NCBI GenBank assembly: GCA_004764695.1
Contig: SMSO01000008.1
Coordinates: forward strand, 533,001 to 597,000
DNA: 64,000 nt
Source of the DNA: Schizochytrium sp. TIO01
Taxonomy: Eukaryota; Sar; Bigyra; Thraustochytrida; Thraustochytriidae
Direction: 5' to 3'
The notes beneath the pieces were generated by a model that had not been told where the DNA came from, made no database searches, and was given only the letters and a program-made list of their open reading frames with translations. Position 1 is the stretch's first letter. Each line of letters starts with the position of its first letter. The translations under genes and the position numbers were made by a program. Positions 29,945 through 40,860 of the stretch are shown here, piece by piece.

Positions 29945-31408
29945 CTACAGAGACACAGTGATTTCAGACTCTGCTTTGGCCTTGGTCACCATGTGACGCA
30001 TGTTCTTGACAAACCCTGGCAGGCCCCTACCTCGAGCAGCACTAATCTTTTCAATACTAAAAGGGATAGGCAAAGGAAGCTCGTCATCCTCAAGTTCTGC
30101 ATTGTATGCCTCAATAGCTTTCAAGATTGCCTCAGGGTCACATGCCTCGTCAGCAGCACTGAGTGCGTCCATTTTATTCAATACAAGAATACCTGGACGG
30201 CCTGACAGACCTTCCATATAAAGTTCTAACTCCGTAATGAGAGCCTCATAATGGTTGACAACCTGCTGCACAACGCGCTCATTCGAAGATGCTTGCTCCA
30301 TGGCATGACGAGTAGCAATCTCCTCTTCTTCAGTGTTCTTTGTGAATGACTTTGATGGGTCACTGAAAAGACCCATTAGAGTACAGTCGATCACGTAAAC
30401 CAATGCGCTTGTTCGTTCGACATGTCGTAAGAAACGATGTCCGAGTCCGCGATTTGCATGAGCTCCATCAATGAGTCCAGGAATATCTGCGACTGTGATT
30501 TTTTCGCTATCCGAAAATTCCACAGAGCCTATTGTCGGGTGCAAGGTAGTAAAAGGGTAGCTGCCGATTTCTGGGGCAGCACGGGAGAGAGCGTTAAGGA
30601 GAGTTGATTTACCAGCGTTGGGAAACCCCACAAGACCAACGTCAGCAATACTCTTCAATGTAAGACGGATCTCGCGCACTTCGCCTGCTTTTCCTTTCAA
30701 TTTGGGACGAAACTTATCCTTGCTCCAAAATGTGTGAGTGAGAGCCACCTGATCAGAATTGCCGCGACCGCCAGCTCCTCCGCGAACGAGTGTGTATGTC
30801 TTGTCTGCCTCATCCAAGTCAACAATAACTTTCTCCCGCATTGCATTGCGGCGGCGCTCACGCAACTCCTCATAATCTTCCCAGGTATCTTCATCAACAT
30901 CAAACTCGCCGACGCCTTTGAATTCCTGAAAACGGTCTTCGTCCAAAACTGTCCATCGCTCTTGGTCGTCTGCCATGGCCATCTCGCGGACAAACTCATC
31001 ATCATCATCTTCATTGTTGATAAAGTCTTCACCGAAGGAGCCTAGTGATTCATATTGTGGGACCTGGAGCTCAGTGACCACAGTGCCGAGTGGAACTTGG
31101 ATTTCCACAGTGCGTCCCAGGGCTCCACGCTTGCCCTGCTTTCCGCCCACGCCACCATCACCTCCACGAAATGAAAATTTGTTGAAATTCAGAGTCTGCA
31201 TGCTATTGGATGCACGGACGATCACATCGCCTCCACGGCCTCCATGGCCTCCATCAGGACGTTTTTTCATACCATTAGCATGATACGTCATTACTCCATT
31301 TCCTCCCCTACATTGATCGTCGTTGTTGTTTTCAGGTTTATGCCCAGGTCGATCACCACATGTTAGTCTTTGGTTCATAAATCGGACTTCATGCATTCCT
31401 TCGTTCAT
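29945..31408 (-). CDS. Obg-family GTPase (mitochondrial or organellar ribosome assembly type)
   Basis: Obg proteins are ribosome-assembly GTPases; eukaryotic members act mainly in mitochondria or plastids on the large subunit. The glycine-rich N-terminal Obg fold is present (RGGNGVMTYHANG, PDGGHGGRGGDVIV, RGGDGGVGGKQGKRG, VPLGTVV), with an acidic insertion of about 90 residues before its last glycine motif. The G domain shows G1 GFPNAGKST, the Thr of G2 in YPFTTL, G3 DIPGL, G4 NKMD and G5 SA. The open frame extends a few codons upstream without an ATG, so I take the first ATG at 31408, giving 487 residues. No obvious targeting peptide is seen, so a short 5' exon carrying one could be missing. 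The usual C-terminal extension of bacterial Obg is absent. Confidence 0.93.
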   Translation of the reverse strand: MNEGMHEVRFMNQRLTCGDRPGHKPENNNDDQCRGGNGVMTYHANGMKKRPDGGHGGRGGDVIVRASNSMQTLNFNKFSFRGGDGGVGGKQGKRGALGRTVEIQVPLGTVVTELQVPQYESLGSFGEDFINNEDDDDEFVREMAMADDQERWTVLDEDRFQEFKGVGEFDVDEDTWEDYEELRERRRNAMREKVIVDLDEADKTYTLVRGGAGGRGNSDQVALTHTFWSKDKFRPKLKGKAGEVREIRLTLKSIADVGLVGFPNAGKSTLLNALSRAAPEIGSYPFTTLHPTIGSVEFSDSEKITVADIPGLIDGAHANRGLGHRFLRHVERTSALVYVIDCTLMGLFSDPSKSFTKNTEEEEIATRHAMEQASSNERVVQQVVNHYEALITELELYMEGLSGRPGILVLNKMDALSAADEACDPEAILKAIEAYNAELEDDELPLPIPFSIEKISAARGRGLPGFVKNMRHMVTKAKAESEITVSL

Positions 31409-33015
31409 CCACTTTCTGATCAAACCACAGCTAGTTTCACTGTAACTAGATCATCTTCGTCTTTCTCATATTCTAGAGATAGTTTCCCAGAAACTTTTGT
31501 GCTTCACGCTTAGTTTCTAGACCCGAAGCTTGCGAGGAGGTGACAGCTGCCGTTCATTTGCCCATTTCCTGTAAACATTTCCCAGTTAGAGAAACTCACC
31601 TTCCGCCGGTGACCCGCAGACGCACGGTGTCAATGAAGCGCCTCGTGCTGTGCGCAGAGAACTTCATCGTGGATGCCGGGCTAGATCAGCACCACTCGCA
31701 ATCACCTCTTGCTGATTTCTGGTTCATCTCAAAGTTATTCATACAGCCTTATTTCTTCTTCTTCTCTTGTTTCTTCTTGCTTAGTACCTATCTACTTTGG
31801 TCATAAGGTTACTCTCCTCTATCGCATTAAAGGAGTGATATTGGAACATATAGAACATAAGCTCAGGCCACGAGGACTGAAAAGCGTGGCACTCTTTCTG
31901 CCTGCAGGAGTCCTTTATGCCTCCTACTATCGTGATTTCGTGCACGTGCGTACTGGGCGCGTGGATAGGGGTTTGTGTGGTCCGGCTTTTAGACAACCAA
32001 TGAAAATCGCATTGGTTAGAGATTAGAAATACAACAATAAAGCAAAAAAAGTCAACCCATCTAACACCAAACTCAAATCTCAAATCTCGCGTGTTAGATG
32101 ATTGGATTCGAGGTGAAGTTGAAGTAGAAAAACCAATGATGGCAGTGCAAACGAGGCAAACCACGCCATCCTCTCCCAAGCGATTAGAAGTATTGCCTCC
32201 AAACCTAATCTCTGCATTGGAGCCCTACTACGAATGGTAACCATTGACTCATGAAGAACTACATGTACCTGACAAACAGAACCAGGAGCGTATTTCTAGG
32301 ATCATGTACCAGAAGGGCATGGAAAAGTATTTCCTTATTTACCATCCACAATACCGCGATACATGTAAAGAATGCAATAAACCAAAGTACAGGATTTTCA
32401 CGAAATCTTCAAGCTGTACCCGCTGTAAGTATCAAAAGCGTATGGAAGCACGTTCGGTATTCACAACTGAAAGCAAGACTACGCAAAGAGCTTCGTGAAG
32501 CTGAGTTCCTTAAAGAGTTAAGCATCTTTATCCTTTAGGGTTTCGAGGGCCCCAAAGCTTGTCTATAAAGTAAAATTATTGCTAAGCTCTATTTCAATGT
32601 ACAAATTAACTTTTTGTGGTTGCTGTTGTGTAATGTGCAAAAAGTACAAAAATTCCATCTGAACAATCCACTTGCTTCCAGTCAATCAAGTTTCTCTAAT
32701 TCTTGCTCTATTATTATCCACAGTCAATAATCTGTTTGATCCCCTTCCCTCCATTCAGTGTAGCTAGCTAGCTAGCCACATATTACGTATTAAATATAGC
32801 TGAGGTCAGCATTGACTTATCGTGCAGTGCACACTAAAGAACGGTAACATCACACGTGCGCAGTGTAAACATCATTACGCTCACCCTCGTGTGCTTTCTG
32901 CTTTGAGTCGTCTGAGTCTAACGTCAGGCTAACTCGTCACGAAGGTTTCTTCATGTATTCTTGAAGGTCTAGTACTCAAGCAAAGACTCCTGGCAGGTAA
33001 CGTTGATGCTTCGAC
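31409..33015. other. Spacer upstream of Obg and the coiled-coil gene
   Basis: Divergent promoters for the Obg gene (minus) and the coiled-coil gene (plus) must lie here. It also holds a broken zinc-ribbon-like frame (32136-32540) and a short GCTA run near 32762-32775. No RNA gene was recognised. Confidence 0.4.
32136..32540 (+). pseudogene. Broken or spliced small zinc-ribbon-like frame
   Basis: From an ATG at 32136 the frame reads through SALEPYYEW to a TAA at 32238-32240. It then stays open and encodes a segment with a clear CxxC-x14-CxxC pattern (CKECNKPKY ... SSSCTRCKY), ending at a stop near 32498. The neighbouring frame continues with a plausible basic helix (LKARLRKELREAEFLKEL) to 32538. 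Two breaks suggest a decayed gene or one with very short introns. The GTAAGT at the second CxxC would make a good splice donor but would destroy the motif. Family not recognised. Confidence 0.35.
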
Positions 33016-34881
33016 ATGCTCTCGGAGTCGTCGACTCTGTTGACACAAGCAGCACTCTCTGCAGCCAAAGAGACTCTCGCAGGTGATCCTCGTGAAAACA
33101 AGCGGTCTTCTAATGGAGCCAAACAAATAAATCGAAGGAGCTCTAAGCTTTCTCAGCCTCGAGGCAGACGGGGCACCGGCAAACCCACTCGTGACCAAGA
33201 AGAGCCAAGTAACTATGATGGCAAAGAAATTCTCTCCAGAAACGTAGATACCCTCAGCAATCGTCACAAAATCAGCAAGCCAAAAGATATAGATAAAGGC
33301 CAAAAGTCCTCTACATATGCTGGTATAGGACAAGACGTGGATCAGAATAATGGGCCTTCGGATGATCTTGATGATCTCGATACCGAAGATCTTGCGGAGC
33401 TGGCGCAGGAATGCAAATCTCGCGATGCGGCTGAGCAAGAGTTGGAGCAAGCTGTTTTAGCACTAGTAAAGCGAAGACAAAACACCACAAAACATTCTGT
33501 AGCTCGCCCCTGGGAACGTCTTCAGCAACTTGCGGCTACTGCACTTGCTGCTAAGCGTGATCTGGCCTCTATTACTGTTCAGGCCCGTGAAGCTCGCGAG
33601 GAAATGGTGATTTGCAAAGCTAGTGCTGATCGCTGGCAAGCTGAGGCAGAAGCTCTTCGTCGTCAGGTTACCCTTAGTGGGGCTACCAAAGATTCTGCAA
33701 ATGGCTCTGCACTCGAAGATGTTCGATCGCGACTCGCAGAACAGAGTATTGAGTCTGATGAGCTTCGGTCACAGCGAGACCGTATATCTTGCGATCTAGA
33801 AATTTGTCGTAGCGAGAACAATAATCTTCGCTCTCAGCTAGATTCCATTCAACAAGAACGAGACCAAGCTTTGCGGGAGTTAGAACGTGTCAAACGTATA
33901 GCGCAATCTAGTATATCAAATTTAGAGACCCAAAATCGATCTTACAAGCAAGAGTGGGAAACGCTCCGAATGTCAGAACAAAAGCTGAAATTGCAATACA
34001 TTCAGTCTTGCGAGGACTTGGAATCTATGCGCGCTGAGAACACAACGTTTGAGGCAGACATAGACGCTCTAAGGCAAGATTTGAAAAACACTGAAACTGC
34101 CTTCGAAGCAGAACGCGTGGAAAGTGCCAAGAGACAAGCTTTACTGGAGCAAGAGCAGCTTCGCACACGGCAAATTCGTCTTGAGGTCGAGCATTTGACT
34201 AAACAATATGACGATACTAAAAAGGCTCTTGATGTTACTCGGCAGGAACTTGCACGGCAGGATCAAGCTCGTGTTAGTGCATATACAGAGCACGAGGAAG
34301 CCCAAGAATCGATGCGAACTGAGGTGGAAGCTGCTCGAGAGCGCGAGGGTGCGCTAAGGGAGACTATTGCAGGTCTGAGAGCTGAAGTGCAAGCAACTCG
34401 GAATGATGCTATGCAGGCCGAAAAAGACGCTCAGGCAAGGGTACAAGATTTAGAGCAGACGATCAGCAAGCTTTTACAAAATATGCAATCCAGAGCTCTC
34501 GAGTTAGCCTCCACAAGGCCATCACCTACAATCGTACGCAAAGCACTTGATATGAGTGTTGAAGAGCAGGATGCAATCACTGAGCGCGCCAACAAGATCC
34601 GACAAGAAATTCACCTAGCGACTAAACATTTATATCAGAGCCGAGAAAGGAGCACTTCAAGAGATGAGGATGAGAATGGAGGGCTGTCTAAAGACGAACC
34701 CAATCAGAAACCTGAATGGCGAAAGCTTGCGAAAGGAAAGTCACACCAAGAGCAAGCTGTACACGGTGATAGTGAGGAGATGACAAACGATAAGGAGGAA
34801 TCCGAGAAACGAGCTCGAGCACGAACTCGGCCGCGACGTCGTGGATCTTCTCGCGCGACAGGTTCGCCGTATAAACTTTGA
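33016..34881 (+). CDS. 621-residue coiled-coil protein, function unknown
   Basis: The frame starts at the ATG giving LSESSTLLTQAALSAAK. Residues 1-110 are basic and Ser-rich, probably disordered. About 115-510 are almost continuous heptad-like coiled coil, rich in Glu, Gln, Arg and Leu, starting at DDLDDLDTEDLAELAQECK. The C-terminal 110 residues are polar and end in a very basic RARTRPRRRGSSRATGS stretch. There are no catalytic motifs, transmembrane segments or signal peptide. Such proteins are usually cytoskeletal, centrosomal or basal-body scaffolds, and a flagellate would have many. That role is inference from composition alone. The stop is TGA. Confidence 0.85.
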   Translation: MLSESSTLLTQAALSAAKETLAGDPRENKRSSNGAKQINRRSSKLSQPRGRRGTGKPTRDQEEPSNYDGKEILSRNVDTLSNRHKISKPKDIDKGQKSSTYAGIGQDVDQNNGPSDDLDDLDTEDLAELAQECKSRDAAEQELEQAVLALVKRRQNTTKHSVARPWERLQQLAATALAAKRDLASITVQAREAREEMVICKASADRWQAEAEALRRQVTLSGATKDSANGSALEDVRSRLAEQSIESDELRSQRDRISCDLEICRSENNNLRSQLDSIQQERDQALRELERVKRIAQSSISNLETQNRSYKQEWETLRMSEQKLKLQYIQSCEDLESMRAENTTFEADIDALRQDLKNTETAFEAERVESAKRQALLEQEQLRTRQIRLEVEHLTKQYDDTKKALDVTRQELARQDQARVSAYTEHEEAQESMRTEVEAAREREGALRETIAGLRAEVQATRNDAMQAEKDAQARVQDLEQTISKLLQNMQSRALELASTRPSPTIVRKALDMSVEEQDAITERANKIRQEIHLATKHLYQSRERSTSRDEDENGGLSKDEPNQKPEWRKLAKGKSHQEQAVHGDSEEMTNDKEESEKRARARTRPRRRGSSRATGSPYKL

Positions 34882-36993
34882 CTTGTAGAAGATCGGATGT
34901 ATTTTTGATGATACTGCAACATGGATGAGAGCTGCAGAGGTGGCACAGAGCGAAGCAGTATTTAAACGAGAGAACAAAGAACTCAGACAGAGGGAAATTA
35001 ACTTCTGCTAAGGTATCTATCTGTACCTCGCAGACTCAACGCCACGAGTCATAACAAAGACCTAGAACTGCAAAGAGGTTGCGCATTCATGACATACATG
35101 CATATAAAAAAGATGGCTGTATAGTACTACTGTTAATATCGCTACATTCTTGCAATAAAGTTAGTTTACAAACGATATCCTATAGGTATGTGTCGTGCAT
35201 GTTGATATCACGCCGCATTACATTTCAACTGTCCGTGAACGATTTTGACTCATGGCAGACGCCGTTTTTTTTTTGTTGTTTCTTTCTAAACAGACCTTCA
35301 GACAATTGCTCACATGCCTGCATAGTAGGTAACGTCATGAAGTATAAGGCGGGAACTAGTCGCTGTAGATTGCAAGTGACTTGAGAAAAAACAAAAAATA
35401 TTTAAGGTTGTACGAGATTAGTCTTGACATACTACAGAAGAGTCTTTGGTGGAGTAGAACGAAACTGGAGTTCCAAGTCGTGATATGATAATGATGAAAG
35501 TCAAATTAGCTCTTAGTTTTTTCATCTGGGTCGTTCTAAAGGTGATTCTAGAACTTAGCTAAGATTTCGAGTTTTACGTCTTAGCCTCACTTTTGCGCGA
35601 AATTCTTCTGAAGATGTTGCAACTCTTCCAAACTTTTAGATGGACATTTGAAAATTGCTCTCCTTATCTCGAAGGAAGAATCCGTCTTTTGTAGCTCTTT
35701 CATGTACATAATTTTATTTAAAATAATGTTCCTGAGTATTTTCCCATGGATTTGAGACTGTATGTATCAAGAACGATCCACTTGCCAATAGGCTCAACGA
35801 AGCTCATGTTGAGGTTTTTGGTTCCCGTGCATCCAGTGCCACACTCGTCCTCTGTGTAAAAAACTAGAATACTAGATTTTAATAACGCAAATGTCTGGCA
35901 ACAAAACCATGTGGATTGGTATGTCGTACTCCTACACGAATGAACTTGACCAGGTACAGCATTCCGAATTTCGATGGTTGCACACGGAAGGATTATGTAG
36001 GATGTCATTGTTGACCAAAACGCGCTTTAAAACAGAGAGTAACTTCAAGGCTATTAAAGCACTAATTTGGATATTGCAAAGCCAGTGGACCCCGGCGAAT
36101 ATCTGACTGAGCTGCTGAGAAAGTAATCGAGATCCTGTCAGACAATAGGATAGGAATTAAAATTTTCAATGCCCCGGCTATTTAGTCGAGACAAGATGGC
36201 TGCCAATATACTTGGAGTCTTGTTCCTCAAGTGAAATCTTGATGGAAATCGCATGCGGATTGACGAAAGGGCGGACGGTCTGAAACTTGTAGGGCTTAGC
36301 TATGCTTGATTCAAAAAGAGATATGGAGTCGAGTAGATGGTATGTTGCTGTCAATGAGGAGAAAGATACGCTAGGGGATATCCTCGAGTCTTCATACAAA
36401 CGTGAAGAAAGCTTGCAGCAGCGTTGTACTAGCTACCGATCTCAATCAGGATGAAGTCAAATAGGTGATGAATAGTGAGTAAGTAGAAAGAGTAATTGAA
36501 AACATGTTTCTGATTTCGACTAGCAATAGGTTAATTGATGAGCGACGCTTGCTCAATCTTGAACAGCAAGGTTCTTACAGGTGAATTGAAAATACTAATA
36601 AAGTAATCGTCATTTCAACTACGATCACCGGATCAGGAGCCAGAAGAACGCGTTTCAAAGGTTTTGCACATTGTGAGTTTCTCTCATCGATTCGGCGTAT
36701 AGAAAGCATTGATTTTGATGTAGCTCATGATGATGCAGGTGACAAGCTCATATCCATTATTTTGGACAGAGAAACCTTCCAAGAACCGATGATCGAGGGC
36801 AGGATGGGATGCAATGGGGCTAGATAGAAGAAGGTAATAGAATGGAGTGGCTTGTTTGTTTTGTTTTGCTTTTTCTAGATGAAGAGCTCTTGCGAGAAGA
36901 AGTGTGGAGGGGTACAGGGGGGAAGAAGGATGAGGATTGGTGAGAAATGACTCTCTACATAACTAAGAAAAGATAAAAGATCGCACAGGTTTT
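34882..36993. other. Spacer with possible decayed minus-strand gene fragments
   Basis: Two protein-like minus frames occur: 35718-36008 (ATG start, with FVEPIGKWIVLDTYSL) and 36178-36399 (no ATG, with FVNPHAISIKISLEEQDSKYIG). They lie in different frames, so they could be exons or debris of one gene. I recognise no domain. The rest is AT-rich without repeats of note. Confidence 0.3.
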
Positions 36994-37383
36994 TTAATGC
37001 TGGCCCTGGCCCTTGGTGAGGCGGCCCATGACGAACATGCTGACGTCAAGGTAGCGCTCGGCGCAGTTGCTGATGCAAGAGGTCTCAGAGCTGCTGAGCT
37101 TGGCGTCGGGGCGGCCGACGCAAGTGTCCCAGCACATCTCGGAGAGCTTGGCGATAGCGGCCTGGACGACAGCGCGCTGCTGCTCCTGCTCGAGAGCGGC
37201 GCGGAGGGCGGCCTGGGAGTTGCCACCATAGCCACCAGAGCTAGGGGCGGAGTAGCTGCTGGAGCTGAAGTCAGCGCCGGAGTCGAAGGAGGAACCGGTG
37301 TTGTCAAAGCTGGAGCTGCTGCCGTAGTCGCTGCTGGAGCTGCTGCTGGAGCTGCTGGAGCCACCGCCAAACCAAGAAGACAT
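36994..37383 (-). CDS. TIM13: Small Tim chaperone, Tim13-like
   Basis: Small Tims shuttle hydrophobic precursors across the mitochondrial intermembrane space. The twin CX3C motif is present: CWDTC and, after a spacer, CISNC, within a context typical of Tim13 (CVGRPDAKLSSSETSCISNCAERYLD). The preceding helix (LRAALEQEQQRAVVQAAIAKLSEM) also fits. At 129 residues it is longer than the usual 90-100 because of a Ser/Gly-rich N-terminus of about 55 residues (runs of Ser, then GGYGGNSQ). The start ATG is at 37383 and the stop is TAA. Tim8 is the main alternative, but the C-terminal half matches Tim13 better. Confidence 0.88.
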   Translation of the reverse strand: MSSWFGGGSSSSSSSSSSDYGSSSSFDNTGSSFDSGADFSSSSYSAPSSGGYGGNSQAALRAALEQEQQRAVVQAAIAKLSEMCWDTCVGRPDAKLSSSETSCISNCAERYLDVSMFVMGRLTKGQGQH

Positions 37384-38424
37384 GATGCTTTGTTTTGTTT
37401 TGTAACTAGACTTTGCTTGCTGAGCTAAATATCACCATCATGCACATTTCATGAGATTCGACCAAAGCATGCAACGTGGTGTACGAACAAATTAATTCAG
37501 ATATTCACGAACCCACAGGCCCAAGGGTTGAGAAAATTGCATACAATCGCATGGTCGTGGTGACACAGTAATTAAGATGCCAGATCAACAGAGCGAATTC
37601 CAGATAGACATTCACGAGAAAAAGTCATGGGGTCCACCAGGTGAAGCAAATTCCACGAACAATATGGGCAAAAGCATGTCACAACATTGCGACATCACAG
37701 TGATCAAATTTCATGTATTTTCATTCAGAGAGCTCTGTTAGTCTTTCATTCATTACTTTCGCAAATCCGCCCTTGTCCCGTTTCTTCTCCGCTCGAAGAA
37801 GATCGAAGCTATACATAAAATAATCCCAAAGAAAGGAGCAAAGTTGAAGACGGAAAACCCAGAGATAAAGCCAGCATCTGCTGTCCTCGGCCCTGTCCAG
37901 CCTTCGCCAAGCCCCAGCCCTCCTCCCTTATCACAATCCCCGTGTCCCGTCCATCTTGCCTCCACGCTCGGGCTCAAGTTCATTCTGTCATCTCCATCGC
38001 CAGGCATCCATCCATCCATCCTTCCAGACTCCATCCATCCAGCCATGCCGCCATTCGCCGCGCCGCCTTTGCAGAGCACCTCCAAAATCCATTTCGACTG
38101 CAGCAGCCCTTCTCTCCACGCGCTCTTCTCCTGTCTCCCTGCCTGCCTGCCTGCCTGCCTCCGCCTCCGCCGCGCCCTCCTCCGTCGAGCTCCACCTACA
38201 TCGTCAATTTATTCTGCAGCGCTTCTTTCTTTCTTTCTCTCTTTCTCTCTTTCTCTCTTTCTTTCTTTCTCTCTTTCTCTTCTTCTTTCAGTCTTCTTCT
38301 TCTCTCGTTCTTCTTGTTCTTCTCTCCCTGTTCTCCTCTCCCTGTTCTTCTTCTTCTGTTCTACCCCGCCGCCCTAGCTGCCGCCTAGCACCCCCTACCA
38401 GCCACTGCTACGCAGGCAGTAGCC

Positions 38425-38445
38425 ATGTCTTACCAGCTGAAGGAG
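38425..38445 (+). CDS. Possible first coding exon (MSYQLKE) followed by a splice donor
   Basis: A long pyrimidine-rich leader (38200-38400) precedes an ATG giving M-S-Y-Q-L-K-E. GAG at 38443-38445 is followed directly by GTGAGT, a good 5' splice site. The frame does not continue far, so if real this is exon 1 of a spliced gene. I cannot find its second exon with confidence. Confidence 0.25.
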
Positions 38446-39344
38446 GTGAGTGAGTGTTCTGGACGGACTCTGCCTGTTCCGTTCCGTTCCGTTCGTTCCG
38501 TTCCATCTAATTTGAACGTTCCACAGACGTTCCGTTCTCGTTGTTCTCTTCTCGCAGAGCCTCTGCCCTGGCGCTAGGGGTCAGATAGCGGTACTGGTAG
38601 CACTGGCGAGAGTGGCTGTTCTTAGATGGCACAGTACCCAGTCAGTCAATGCGGGAACGAACGGAATCCACGATTCTTCCGGCTGGCTGCGGCCGGCGTG
38701 GCGTGGCGGGAGCGGGCTGCGGTGCGGCCGTAGGGGACCTACCTGGCCCGGCGTGGGCAGGCCGCGCTTCGCTTAGCTCTGCGCGATCGGCAAGAGCTGC
38801 GAAGATTCCATCGCTGCGCTGGCGGCATTGCGCGCGTCTTTTATTCTTTTCCTACGCGGCTGTATTTTATTCGCATTTGTTTTATTACCCTTTTTCTTCC
38901 TTTTTTGTTTAAATCTTCAATTTTCAATAGCGTTATCATTGTGGTGATGACTCGGATGACTACTCTTTGCTCTCTTAGCTAGTTTAAAAAACTGTGTTTT
39001 ATTTAGTATGATGGTGCTTCGTAAAGATGATTGTTATTGTCATTTTCCAACTCAGTAATGCAAAAGACAGTAATGCAAAAGAAAGTCATTGAATACTCCG
39101 CGACTCTTCTGCTTACTAGTGTGCATATCCTGGCTACATACGCCTAACACTAGGACGGGACTAAGGTGGGTGGGCCTAGGCCTGCCTACGTTGTACCTAC
39201 ACTCGAGAGTAGGCCTCTAGACTCGCGGAGGCTACGGTATTGGATAGGTGGGGGTTAGTGTATGTGTCTTACTGTAAAGGATAGGAGGGCGGCGTCTAAT
39301 GCGCGTTGTCTTTAAATGGAACGTGCGGTTCACGCTCACTTTCT

Positions 39345-39460
39345 TTCTTTCTTTCCTTCTTTCTTTCTTTCTTTCTTTCTTTCTTTCCTTCTTTCTTTCT
39401 TTCTTTCTTTCTTTCCTTCTTTCCTTTTTTCTTTCTTTCTCTCTTTCTTCTCTTTCCTTT
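39345..39460. repeat. (CTTT)n microsatellite
   Basis: About 110 bp of CTTT units with occasional CCTT, open in all frames and therefore listed as long Phe/Leu/Ser or Lys/Glu/Arg frames that are not genes. A shorter CTTT/CTCTTT tract lies at 38220-38280. Confidence 0.95.
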
Positions 39461-39673
39461 TTTCTTTCCGCGCCCTTTTCTTTTTCGAATTTGGCGGTGT
39501 CGTAGATAGAGAGAGAGAGAGAGTCCACGGACCTCTGGAGTTTGGAGGCTTTGGGTTTGACGATGCGAAGAACGCGCGAACCTCAAAGTCGGCGGCGGCG
39601 ACGACAGCGGAGAAGGATCTGGAGAGGACGTTGTGCAGGAGCCGGTGGCAGGCACCTGCATGCGAATGCTTGG

Positions 39674-40189
39674 CTACATGTCGTCATCAAACAAAGGAGC
39701 GAATTTTGATTGTCCATAATTCACAAATGCCTGAGTTGATTTCAGAAAAGCGGCTTTAGCTAGTTCTTCTTCCTCCGCATTCGGTGCCGCGACAAAGGTT
39801 CTGCAGCTCGATTTCGAAGAACCCGAAGAAAGTGCCTGCGTCCAAGGGCAAGTTCTCGCACGCGCTGCTTCTGCTGCATTTGGCAAAGCCCATTTGCTGT
39901 CACATTCTTCGGATCCAAATGCAAATGCAATCGCAATGACATTTGTAATGACATTTGCAATTATATTTGCAATGACATTTGCAATGGCATTTGCAATTAC
40001 ATTTGCAATGGCATTTGTAATTACATCTGCAATGACATTCGCAATTGCATTTGCAATGACATTTGCAATGGCATTTGCAATGGCATTTACAGTTACATCT
40101 GCAATGACATTCGCAATTACATTTGCAATGACATTTGCAATTTCATTCGCAACGACATTTACAATTGTGTTCAGGTTCTTCGCAGATTC
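39674..40189 (-). CDS. Probable 3' exon with NVIANAIA-type tetrapeptide repeat
   Basis: On the minus strand one frame is open from the AG of CTCGTGTAG (about 40190) to a TAG at 39674. It reads ESAKNLNTIVNVVANE, then about twenty degenerate four-residue units of the type N-V/A-I-A. The end is a protein-like C-terminus (EEEELAKAAFLKSTQAFVNYG ... FAPLFDDDM). There is no ATG, so it would be a terminal exon; upstream minus frames at 40191-40536 may hold earlier exons. The alternation of hydrophobic residues with Asn would give an amphipathic helix or strand. Family not recognised. A chance frame through a 12-bp repeat is the alternative, but the non-repeat C-terminal 75 residues look coding. Confidence 0.35.
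   Translation of the reverse strand, partial: ESAKNLNTIVNVVANEIANVIANVIANVIADVTVNAIANAIANVIANAIANVIADVITNAIANVIANAIANVIANIIANVITNVIAIAFAFGSEECDSKWALPNAAEAARARTCPWTQALSSGSSKSSCRTFVAAPNAEEEELAKAAFLKSTQAFVNYGQSKFAPLFDDDM
39915..40170. repeat. 12-bp minisatellite (ATTTGCAATGRC)
   Basis: About twenty-one degenerate copies of a 12-bp unit related to ATTTGCAATGAC or ATTTGCAATGGC. Because 12 is a multiple of 3, frames on both strands stay open. Confidence 0.92.
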
Positions 40190-40599
40190 ACTACACGAGG
40201 TACTCCTCGACGACGATCAGATCGCCGCCGTGAACGAGGAAGGTGGCGCAACCTTGGTCTCGTCTGCCTCGCTTCAGGGCCCGGAGCTTGAGTTCGCCGA
40301 CACGCACGGAGGCAGAGGTTGAGATCGATCGCAGTGCGTATGGGTTCTCGCAGAGCGAGCTGTCTCGAGCATGCGGCGGCGATGCAAACCCGCAACGAGG
40401 AAGACCAATGTACACGTGCACGAAGCACCACCACGAGAGTAGAGATGGCAATTCGATCTTCACGAGAGGCGGAAGCCTTCAACCGGGCAGTGGAATGAGC
40501 GTCCTTCGCAGCCTCGAATGTCATGGAGGATGTCATGGAGGATGGAGTTTATTCAATGGACACGCATATGCTCAGGTTGCAAAGTCCATGGACGCCGCG

Positions 40600-40860
40600 A
40601 TGAATGAATGAATGAATGAATGAGTGAATAATGAATGAATGTATGAATGTATGAATGCATGAATGCATGGATGCGTGGATGAATGAGGCACCCGTCAATC
40701 AATGCACGTTCCACCGACTCGAAGGCCCGATCAATCCAGATCACGCCAACGAACAATGAGAGCTCCAAAAGCTGCCGACGCATGTTCGCAGTCGTTCTGT
40801 CATTCCGAAATAAACGAATGAATGAATGAATGGAATGGAATGAATGGAACAAGATGACTA
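40600..40860. repeat. (GAAT)n arrays
   Basis: Two clusters of GAAT/GCAT/GTAT tetranucleotides (about 40600-40690 and 40810-40850) flank about 120 bp of unique sequence. There is no coding content. Confidence 0.85.

Noticed and set aside
39232-39759. Phe/Leu/Ser-rich and Lys/Glu-rich long frames
   Set aside because: They are translations of the CTTT array in all six frames.
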